From: Sarocladium kiliense
Lineage: Eukaryota > Ascomycota > Sordariomycetes > Hypocreales > Sarocladiaceae
Assembly: GCA_030734395.1 (NCBI GenBank)
Contig: JAUZTG010000012.1
Location: 1,240,001-1,304,000, forward strand
Direction: 5' to 3'
Length of the DNA stretch: 64,000 bases
Position numbers and translations under genes: made by a program. Each line of letters begins with the position of its first letter. Within the stretch, counting starts at the first letter, position 1. Below, piece after piece: positions 55,463-64,000 of the stretch. Below the pieces are notes generated by a model. That model saw nothing but the letters and a program-made list of their open reading frames with translations, ran no database searches and was not told the origin of the DNA.

Positions 55463-56641
55463 TGGATAGTCTGTGAAGAAAGCATGTTGCTCGCCAAATT
55501 GGGTTCTCCTGAGATACTCCATACTATACACGGCACTCGTTGGCTTCCAATGTCGCGAGTGATTCACATTAATACCAGCCATCGAGCGTCTCATTAGCAA
55601 CATGGAGGGATCCATGCCCTCTCTTCTAGCTCTTCCCTCAACCCGGGAAAATAGGAACAGAGCCACGGGTAACGGGAAGTGAAGTGATGGCTAGGTCAAG
55701 CGTGACCACGCATCCAGATGCTCCAAGGATCTACCAGAAGAACAAACTCTTGAGAAGTGGTGGAGCTATTGATCAAGAATTCAGAGCAAGCCGACCGACG
55801 CTCTAATGGTACCCCTTCATAACGAGTGCCCGTCACTGTTATTTTCGCTACATCAAAGCCACGATCGGCTCAAGATGACCCGAGTATCATTTCATAACAC
55901 AGGCCCGAGGTGGTTAAACTTGCCGTTTTCGACAGCGACATCTTGATATGGCTGCTATAGATGCAAAATGGTTCTTGTTCGACCAATGCTAAAATGTGTT
56001 CGAGCTTCTGTGGAATGGCGCGTGGAGCACTGTTTCAAGACCGTAAAACCTTTGATTCGCTCGGGTTGTTGTAAGCCAGCCACGCAGACACGGGCCCTAT
56101 TGGTGCCCACGCGCCTCTCATCGAAAATGGGACTAATGCAAACGTTAGACCGAGCAACTCATGATAATCAGACCAGAAGATTGATGCACGCCCTTCAGCT
56201 CATTTCCTAGCCTCGGAGAGCCCCAGGCTGGACCTTGGTCCTGTATATGGTGTATCCAGGCCCCCTGCCCATAGCACTGAGATTCGATCCTTTGAGGGAG
56301 GAAACTAGATGTGAGGTGCCTTGGCTTTCACTAACTCCACAGTCAGATTCCCCGGATCACTGACACTTCCCCATGGGAACACGCACGCGGATGTCCTTGG
56401 CGTAAAGGAGTGATCCCAATACTGTGCACCGCAGGTGTCAGGCGTGGTACCGAAGGAACCATGACGCTATATAAACTACTTAAAGGGCCATCTTTAACCT
56501 CATCTACCATCAACGTTTTCCCACACTACGAGCTCACGAGACTTTTCTTTCCTAGGAATATCAGCTCATACCATACACAGGTGCACTGCATCTCTCTCCT
56601 ACTTTCTGCTACTCTTTCTTCCGCTGCCCCTCGTTGAAGCC
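55463..56641. other. Intergenic region, promoter of sugar transporter
   Basis: About 1.2 kb between two co-oriented genes. Apart from a TATA box near the transporter start, nothing supportable is seen. Confidence 0.45.
56468..56475 (+). promoter_or_regulatory. TATA box of sugar transporter
   Basis: TATATAAA, 167 bp upstream of the ATG and followed by a pyrimidine-rich leader, the usual layout for a strongly regulated fungal sugar-transporter gene. Confidence 0.5.
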
Positions 56642-58445
56642 ATGGCATCTGTAGTGACAGACGAAAAGGTGTCGACCACTGCTGTCGAGTGTGCTGATGG
56701 CACCGAGTTGCCTAATGTGACGAAGTCATTGACAGTCGAAGCGGCTGCCGCTGGTCAGGGTGTCAGCGGGTACGAGACCCTGACTCTCTGGCAGACTATT
56801 AAGAAGTTCAAGTTCAATGTGTTTGTGTGCACATCGATGGCCATCAGCGCAGCAGCCGATGGCTATCAGATCGGGTAAGTTCTTCAACCGCTGATTCCTC
56901 ATAAGTATAGTTCGCATAATAGTTCTCTTTTCTTTTAGCATGGTTGGTAATATCATCGCCAATCCTGGCTTCGTCGACCAATTCGCTACCGGAGTCAACG
57001 ACGAGGGTCAAGTCTATCTCGCTTCTTCCATCTTGAGCGCCTGGAACGCCGTTGGTTCATGCGGTCAATTCCTTGGCATGGTCACCCTACCATTCCTCTC
57101 TGGTAGGTGGGGCAGAAAGTTTGCCATGTTCTTGATATGGATCAACTTGGTCATCAGCATCATTCTCGAGTGCGTAGCCAAGGAATGGAGAGTCTGGCTT
57201 GTTGCGAAGCTATTTGGTGGCATCGGTGTAGGCTGCCTGCAATCTACGATTCCAACTTACATCGCAGAGATAGCGCCGGTCCGCATACGAGGCGCGCTCC
57301 TGATGTCCTATAGCTTGTGGTGGATTACTGGCCAGTTCTTCGCCCCAGTGGCTTTACAAGTTGTTTCCTCCACCGACCCAAGGAACTACCTGACCCCTAT
57401 CTACTCGCAGTGGGGCCTTATTGGACTGATGCTAATCATCTACGCTCTGGTGCCTGAATCTCCTGCGTGGGCTACGTCTGTCGGCAAGGAGGAGCGAGCA
57501 AAAAAGTCACTCCGTTGGCTACACTGGGAGATCAAAGACTACGATATCGACCATCAGTATCAGCTTCTGGTTCTCAATATTGAACACGAGAAGACTCTCG
57601 CCTTAGAGCAGAAGCGTGAGAAGTGGTACTCTATTTTCCGCGGACGCGATGGCTTCCGAACTATTATTTCTTGCTGGACACTTATGACTCAGCAATTCAT
57701 CGGCCTAGGACTTTTCTTTAGTTATATGTCCTACTTCTTCCAGCAGGTCGGCTTTGAAGACCCTTTCAAGATCACGTGCATCACGTCCGGCATCAACATT
57801 TTCTTCAGTATCGTCTTACTCTGGGCTGCTGACTACATTGGCCGGCGCCCTTTGGCCTGCAACGGAACCACCCTATGCTGGGTCTGCTGCGTGGTTGTAG
57901 GAATCCTAGGGGTGGTCCCTACCTCCAAAGCGACCGATTATGTTCTGATCCTATTACTGTCTTCTGGAGTGAGTTCTAGCTGCCACAGGCATGGATCGTT
58001 ATGGACTAATCTGACTTTACAATAGACATAGGACTGGTTGCTAACGGCGCGACCGGCTGGGGATTCATTGGTGAGATTTCGTCTCAGAGGCTTCGTCATT
58101 ATACGGCTGGCTTTGCTGCAGCATCCACTACCGTGGTCGGCATCATCTTGGGGGTTCTCGTTCCATACATGGTCAATGCCAATGAGTGGAACTGGGGTCT
58201 CAAGACTGCTTGGTTCTTCGCCGGTTTCGGAGCGCCGTTCACAATTGCCATGTGGTTCCTGATCCCGGAAACTAAGGGGTAAGTGTGCAGCAGTCCCTCT
58301 CAGCAGTTGAGTTAACACTGATTCTGATGATAGTCGTTCTGCTGCCGAGCTGGATGAACTCTTTGAGCGGAAGATCAAGCCGTACCGTTTCAAAAACACT
58401 ACAACAATGACAGAGCGCATGGTCGAGGAAAACCACGGAGTCTAA
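56642..58445 (+). CDS. MFS sugar transporter
   Basis: Twelve-helix sugar:H+ symporter of the plasma membrane. Exons: 56642-56874, 56939-57972, 58026-58278 and 58334-58445, 543 residues. A hydrophilic N-terminus of about 50 residues comes before the first helix (VFVCTSMAISAAADGYQ). Family signatures: GRWGRKFAM, IPTYIAEIAPVRIRGALL, VPESPAWATSVGKEERAKK, DYIGRRPLACN, GFIGEISSQRLRHYTAGF and FLIPETKG. The EIAPVRIRG and PESPxW forms are those of the maltose/alpha-glucoside and lactose-like permease branch, but xylosides or cellobiose are possible. The third intron is odd: the strong GTGAGT donor at 57969 is out of phase and a weak GTTCTA donor 4 nt later is needed. It probably works with the GH43 enzyme upstream. 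Confidence 0.88.
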
Positions 58446-59336
58446 GATAGTACCTGCGCGGTGGGGACTGGAGGACAACGGATTGAAACCTATGCCTCCG
58501 ATGAAATAGGATATATGCGTTGAAAGACTTTGGATCTTTGTCTCCGAGAAGAGCCTATCTTTCGAATAGAACTCTACCAGTCAACTCAGCATGGGCACGC
58601 AAACTTCGATCATGCTTTACTCACGTACATTCCTTCAATAAGGGAACCAAAAATCATGGTTTCCAGTCTAGCGTCATTTGAGAAAGTTACAGCTTTGCTT
58701 TGGTCAATGTAGTGCATGTCTCATTTTATGAGCGCATTGACTCGGGGGTCGGCGATCCTACGAGATTCATACCCGGTCCTCCGGGAACCTAGACTCGGGA
58801 CCTACTTTGCTGATCCCATGCCAGCTTCCCATCTTACAGACCTTCTGCGATTACTACTGAGTCAGCTTTAGCAGATCTGGGTGGCCCTATGTCCGGAGCG
58901 TCCGTGAGGGCGTGACTTTGAAAGCAATCAGATAGCTGACCTTGGTGCTTGAGCCTCAAAGGACTTCACGATGTGTGCGGACGAATTGATTTATTTTGGT
59001 TCTGAGATGTATTTTATAGGCTTAAAGGTCTTGAGGAGGATAGTTGCACATAGATCTGTAGGGGAGGTAGTAGTCACCGCTAATCTCTCACTTTCGGGGA
59101 GATGATACTGGATTGATGGCATTGTTGATCTCTCATGCAGGTTGAACAAACGACCGCCTAGGTAAAAGCTTAACAGGAAACTTGTCAAGATGAGAGCTCT
59201 AGACTATAGCAAATTAACGATTTGGGGGAGGGGTGGTTGCTGCCAGCATGTGATTCGACGAAGCTATGTAAGTCTAGATGGACGCAAGAGCGTAGGATGC
59301 ACCGACCAACTCCCAAGAAGCAATCCCGCGTTCGGC
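58446..59336. other. Convergent intergenic region
   Basis: About 0.9 kb between convergent genes; only short frames, no gene seen. Confidence 0.45.
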
Positions 59337-61449
59337 TTACTGCACAACAACACGGGCCCGCCCAAGGTTCATAACCCGTGCAAATGGCGATGAGGCGATT
59401 CCATCTCGCTGCACAGTAACTCGAACTGCTGGAAGAAATGTCCCGAGAGTCTTATAAGTGTGCTGAGCCTTAACATCAATGACATGACGTGGGGTCCCCA
59501 GCTTGTGTGGCACGAAGTCGCCAGTTCCCTCCCAGTCCCATTCCAAGGCCACGATTTCACCCTCTCCAGGAGCAGATGCTACATGAGCTCTGAGCTTGAC
59601 AGCCTCTCCAACTTTGGCAACTGTCCGTATGGCGCCGTTTGCAGTCAGTTTTGCGACTGGTTGAATACCGTATCTATCTTTAGCAGAGCTGGGTAGGGTC
59701 AGCTGCATACCATTGAGGCTAAAGCCGCTCGATTTAGCTGGTAAAACTTTGCCCTCCACCCAATCCGAAAGCTCCAGCAACGCGTACTGGATTATGCCAC
59801 GGAACGGAACGAGCTGCGACCTTAGACGACCTTGAGGTGGGTCATCATAGTCGTGGTTGGCGTGATCGTTGAACCAGAGCCGATAGTTATCCTTGAACGA
59901 GGCCCCAAGCGCTCGCTTGACTTGATCCCGGTACCATACAGCCTGTCCAGGATACGCGTCGCTATCGAGGAGATTATTAACGGCAATGAGTTTCGTGTTG
60001 ATCATCCCCGTCTGCGTACCTCCTCCAGAAGCTCCGCGTGCCATCAGCTCCGAAAGCACAGGAAACCGCTGCGGATATATTGGTTTCCCTGAGACTCCAC
60101 GAAACTGGTCAAATCCGTGGAACCCGCTGCTTGTTGGGATCTGGTGGCGATGGTACGTATGCATAGCCAGAAAGAAGGCATTGTCCATCCTAATCTTCGC
60201 TCCGGCGTGGAGCGCAGCCACAGCCGCCGGATCACTTGCATCATAGAGCTGCACTGTCTTTGCGGCTACATTTAAGGCTCCCCACACCAAGCCAACTTGT
60301 TTACCCGCGGCATCATAGACAACAAAGTCGATACCAGCAACATTACTGACTGGGGGTAAACTTGCCAGGCTGAAGGAGGAAGGTGATCCTGTAGACCCAA
60401 GCGATACCTGCGTGACTGTTGTCGAATAACTCAACAAGGCTTCGCGAAACATATTTCCAAGCAGAGACTTTTCAGTACCCGCATAGCCAGGGAGCTTGAA
60501 GAAGTCTTCCCCGTAGCGGCTGTCAAATCCGCGATAAGACTCATTTAGGAGGACCAGGCTCCGAGTTCCCCCGACGCGATCGAAGTTCTCCCAAGATCGC
60601 AACGGGGTGCCCACGGACAGTGACTCCTGTAAGATAGACTGTTGGAACTTGCTCAATCCATAAAACGGGTTTCCAGTCCCTCCAGGGCTCACTGCATCAG
60701 TGATACTTGCAGCCTTGTCTGCTAGCACGAAACCAGCGAGGGCTTTGACGCTGAAGTTGGGTGGATTTGAAACAGGGACGCCTTGGATGAAAGCGACAGC
60801 GCCGTCCCACACGCCCACAGAATTCTCTATGGCTCCGACTGTCTGATAGGAGCCGCCACTTCCACCAAAGATATAGCCATATATTCGAGAAGCAGAGTCG
60901 TTGTAATACCGAGCCGCTACATGTCGGGAGAACTTTGCAGCGGCAGCGTCTGCGCGATAGCCCACGCCGCCAGTGATTTGAACCCAGTAGGCACCGCTGG
61001 ATAGGGAAAAGGCCAAGTCGCCCTCGACAGCATCCGCCGTTTGCACAGGATAGACGAAATGGAAGAAACGACGCTTCCATTGTATCTTAGGTGGGAAATA
61101 ATAATTGACGGTGACGGTAGTGTTTTCAAAGTGTCCGCTAACCTTGCGATGGATGGAGGGCTTGGTCTCATCTGTCTCGGTATCGATGATTAGTCGCCGG
61201 AATGTATGGTCTTCGCAATCAACCGTGACTTGAACAGGCCCGTCCGGGGTCAAGGATATGCAGTCTAGGGCCCTGTTTTTAATCGGACTTGCAAGAACGG
61301 CTTGCAAAATTATTAGCCCTGTGAAGACTGTCCGAAAAGTTCGCCTGTAAGGTAGAAGATCAGAACTAGGCCAAGACCAGGAAGTACGGTGACAAACATG
61401 TTTCCGTGACACCGTCTTCATGGAAGTTAGAGGCTTACCTTAAAGCCAT
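59337..61449 (-). CDS. Secreted alpha/beta-hydrolase-like protein with PKD-like C-terminus
   Basis: Two exons: an 11-nt exon 1 (61439-61449) and exon 2 (59337-61344), joined by a 94-bp intron, give 672 residues starting MALRRTFRTVFTGLIILQ and continuing AVLASPIKN. That is a textbook signal peptide, cut likely after VLA. The unspliced frame from 61421 gives a poorer N-terminus. The body has IYGYIFGGSGGSYQTVGAIE, a nucleophile-elbow G-X-S-X-G in the style of tannase or feruloyl-esterase-like hydrolases. FNDHANHDYDDPPQG may carry a catalytic His/Asp. The C-terminal 100 residues (LRAHVASAPGEGEIVALEWD, TYKTLGTFLPAVRVTV) look like a PKD/beta-sandwich domain. Probably extracellular and perhaps an esterase, but the substrate is unknown. 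N-glycosylation sites (NTT, NDS, NES) are present. Confidence 0.72.
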
Positions 61450-62881
61450 TATCATAGCTTACTGAGATGCTTTGCCTGAGCAAAAAGGTGACTGAAGGGG
61501 AGACGAAGCTTTCTTGGTCGGGAGAACAAGTCGGCCGTGAAGTAGCGAAGAGTGTAAGCAAAAGGGGTTTATATAGAAAGAAGGAGTCGTCAACCCATCA
61601 GATACACTGCATCTAGTTAACACAAATTACAGGGAGATGGCCCCAGATTGGCCTGTATAAGGGCTTATTGAAAGCCGAGAGGTTAGCATAGATAACATGC
61701 TGGCAGCTACGAGAGAAGAAACCACTGAGAACCAAGGTTCATTGGGCGCGATCTCTGACCATAATACTGGGCTCGCTGTAAATAATGCAGCCCCCCTTTC
61801 TCGCTCGGGTAACTCGTGAAGCTTTCCGGCTGGGTAGACTGGCATTCATCCTTGGTCCTGTCTTGGTAGCAGCTCTTCAACAGTTCCTCGTCCTCAGCTG
61901 CCATGCATGCTAGCTGCAACAAGGAACCCCCGCAAATTAACGATGTGTTAACTGATAACTTAAACCCCGCATTCTGTGCCCTGGGCCCAGATGCATGGCC
62001 AGACTTATACGAGCTCTCCTATCAGGGTTCAGAGGCAGGACAGGCCCCGCTGTACCAGATCCGCTGGTCTCATGTCAGCCACGAAGGACCCAGAACTATG
62101 ATCTGCAGCGCTTCCTCGGTGCACATTAGGCCGCAAAGCCGGGCTAATGTGACGACCTAACGTCAGCTTGTTTACTCCCGAGAAGGCGCATTCGCTCAGC
62201 GCTGACCAGGGGCGTGCCTTGGCTGGTTTAGCTTCGCTACGGTGCGAATTGCGAGCAGTCGTTTACAACGACGAAAGGATTGCAGGTTTCGAGAGCCCTG
62301 CTTGGATCTTCATGGATATTCACTATTACTGCACCCTATTCAAAGTCCCTTGTCTGAGTGACAGCATATTAAGCGAGTGAATGACGGATTGCCATCTACC
62401 AAACCTTGGAGTTATAGGAAGATATGTTGACTGAGACTGCCTCGCTGTTCCCGCGTCTGCCGACCGTACTTGAATAAAGCAGCACGATACATGCATGCTA
62501 AGTGAACAAGGCATTTTCTGCGTTGAACCGCAGTCTGCATATGCTCCCCTTGACAAAGTCCCACGGGTAGCGTGGCTATGATTGCTTGTTCCTACGAGCT
62601 GCTGCATAATTTGCGGCGAAAGTCATGGCTGAATTGCAAAGTACCTTACGTGTAAGCGCCGTGGAGTGTTCACTGCATCCACTCCGAGCGTTTACACGCC
62701 ACATACTGGAGGGCACAAGTGCGAAATGACAAGGATCAGCCGGCCTATCAAAGAGTTTACGCACTTTCTTCTCGGAACCGTGTTGAAGCTAGGCCCACCA
62801 TCTGTAAGCGAAAAGTTAGCGATTGGCTACCAGGAACATACACATTCAATATCCTGTATTGGTCCTAGAACGACTTTTGCA
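61450..62881. other. Intergenic region
   Basis: About 1.4 kb with short, overlapping frames on both strands; apart from the TATA box no feature is supported. Confidence 0.45.
61568..61575 (-). promoter_or_regulatory. TATA box of the secreted hydrolase gene
   Basis: TATATAAA on the minus strand, 119 bp upstream of the proposed ATG at 61449. It lies upstream of both possible starts. Confidence 0.45.
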
Positions 62882-63943
62882 TCACATATCCCCGTCCCTC
62901 GGCTCCATCAGACTATTGATCTCATGCAAAAGATGCGAACTCCAGCCCTCGAGCCACCAGTATTCGGTTTCGAGAAGTCCGATAATGAGGGCGAAGTGTC
63001 GGAGAATGAGCAGCGCCGGCCCATCTCTCCCCTCTAACCCCTTGATGAACACATCACTTAGCCTATATCCCCATCCGATAACGATCATGAAGCGGCAGTT
63101 CTCGCTTGTTGCCCGGGGGTCCCGGCGCTGTGCCATTCTATAAGAGGCACGTGTTAAATTGAGTTCGTCCTCGTAGATGGCGGCAGTTCCGAAAGTACCC
63201 CTGGCTCCGATGCCTGCCCCAGGGTCTCCCCAAGGTATTCTGCAGCTGAAACCAGCACTCTCCGCAGGCTTATTTTGAAGGACTGACCGTACCGCGCCTA
63301 ACAGAGTGAGCCAGGGCGCCTTGCCATCTGATGTAACAACAAAGAGATCCCCTTGCGACGGACCCCTCGCAAGGGTTGCTAAGCAAGCGATAATAGAAGC
63401 GATATAGACGGGTTCATATCCATCTACGCTCATTTGGGGGAGCAGGCCTGTCGCATTCGTCGCAGCGGTCGATAAATGTGTGATAGCGAGGTTAGTATAA
63501 GCGGACGGAGACGCGTTATCTCGGCACATGGTCCTAGCCAGGTGCGAGGCTGAAATAGACATGACGGCATTGTACAGGAAATCGTATCGCTGCATCAGGT
63601 CGAAAGTGCACTGCTGCCATGTCCCCATACCGCTACCAATGATATTGGCGGCGTTGTTGCTGTAGTGCAGGTAAACCTGTAACTCCTCAAAGTCAACGGT
63701 GAAGTCACTTAAGGGCACCGGGTTGCTCGAGGAATTCATGTGGGTGATAATAGAAGGCGCGAAGATCTCCCTTTCTTTGGAAATGGGAGTAGACCACTTC
63801 TTTCGTGGGCGCCCTCGCTTTCTCTTCGCCGTCGTTATATTTCCGGGAGACGTCCCCGTCCTCAGTTGGCCGTCATGAGGTAAGTAGTCGCATGGGACGT
63901 CGAATCGGCGACATCGAATGCATTCTGGTCTTGACTCATCGCA
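62882..63943 (-). CDS. Zn2Cys6/AT-hook transcription factor, N-terminal exon outside window
   Basis: The visible exon starts at a splice acceptor (CTAACCCCATCAG, then exon base 63943) and gives 353 residues. It opens with CDESRPECIRCRRFDVPCDY, the second half of a Zn2Cys6 cluster; the first three Cys must lie in an exon beyond 64000. KRKRGRPRKK follows, an AT-hook-like basic patch. The body, from FEELQVYLHYSNNAANIIG to FALIIGLLETEYWWLEGW, is the pattern of the C6-regulator group that includes Upc2-like factors. It ends soon after WSSHLL, a little short for that group, so a last exon may be missed or the end truncated. It is a likely regulator of the neighbouring secreted hydrolase, by position only. 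Confidence 0.75.
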   Translation of the reverse strand, partial: CDESRPECIRCRRFDVPCDYLPHDGQLRTGTSPGNITTAKRKRGRPRKKWSTPISKEREIFAPSIITHMNSSSNPVPLSDFTVDFEELQVYLHYSNNAANIIGSGMGTWQQCTFDLMQRYDFLYNAVMSISASHLARTMCRDNASPSAYTNLAITHLSTAATNATGLLPQMSVDGYEPVYIASIIACLATLARGPSQGDLFVVTSDGKAPWLTLLGAVRSVLQNKPAESAGFSCRIPWGDPGAGIGARGTFGTAAIYEDELNLTRASYRMAQRRDPRATSENCRFMIVIGWGYRLSDVFIKGLEGRDGPALLILRHFALIIGLLETEYWWLEGWSSHLLHEINSLMEPRDGDM

Positions 63944-64000
63944 CTGATGGGGTTAGAGACGAGGAGGAGATTCTGGATAGGGGCTTATGCGTTGGCTGGG
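63944..64000 (-). other. 3' part of an intron of the right-edge regulator
   Basis: The last 57 bases look like intron sequence on the minus strand, with a CTAAC branch and CAG acceptor; the donor and exon 1 are outside the window. Confidence 0.5.

Noticed and set aside
62168..62880. Short frames between the hydrolase and the right-edge regulator
   Set aside because: No homology or splice support.

Overview
The window is nuclear DNA of a filamentous ascomycete (Pezizomycotina). Evidence: genes carry many short introns (47-94 bp, GT..AG with CTRAC-type branch sites), there are several Zn2Cys6 regulators, a family 43 glycoside hydrolase and a set of MFS permeases, and intergenic spaces are about 0.2-5 kb. 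The genus cannot be fixed from sequence alone; a Dothideomycete-like fungus is a guess. Many reading frames are built from several exons. I worked out splice sites by eye, checked that phases add up, and give the exon coordinates in the entries.

Left half (about 1-31.7 kb) is a conserved, housekeeping-type block: a cut-off acidic protein at the left edge, an LST7/folliculin protein, proteasome ATPase RPT3, a 1110-residue triple-AAA protein of the CbxX/SpoVK type with an unusual N-terminal peptide repeat, a small basic hypothetical protein, a tightly coupled pair of hypothetical genes, GPI1 of the GPI-GlcNAc transferase with a small two-helix membrane protein ending 6 nt before it, the mitochondrial twin-CX9C protein MDM35, a HIRIP3-like histone chaperone, an aldose 1-epimerase and a 945-residue Zn2Cys6 regulator.

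Right half (about 34.9-64 kb), after a 3.2 kb gene-free gap, is an accessory region. A probable catabolic cluster spans 34.9-52.6 kb: a DHA2 MFS exporter, an ACSF3-like acyl/malonyl-CoA synthetase, a Zn2Cys6 regulator divergent from it, an ACS-family (Dal5/Tna1-like) MFS permease, two crotonase-fold enzymes, a class II aldolase and a NIPA-type magnesium transporter that appears frameshifted. The CoA ligase and both crotonases end in PTS1-like tripeptides (AKI, AKM, HKL), suggesting a peroxisomal acid-degradation route. A truncated hybrid histidine-kinase tail lies inside. At 53.8-58.4 kb a GH43 enzyme and a sugar transporter form a probable xyloside/arabinoside-use pair, followed by a secreted alpha/beta-hydrolase-like protein with a PKD-like C-terminus and, at the right edge, a Zn2Cys6/AT-hook regulator that is cut off at its N-terminus.

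The most interesting items are the GPI1/small membrane protein gene pair, the second near-overlapping gene pair whose intergenic intron leaves only 10 nt between cistrons, the 31-residue repeat array on the triple-AAA protein, the peroxisome-tagged CoA cluster, and a nested inverted repeat in the cluster's permease promoter.
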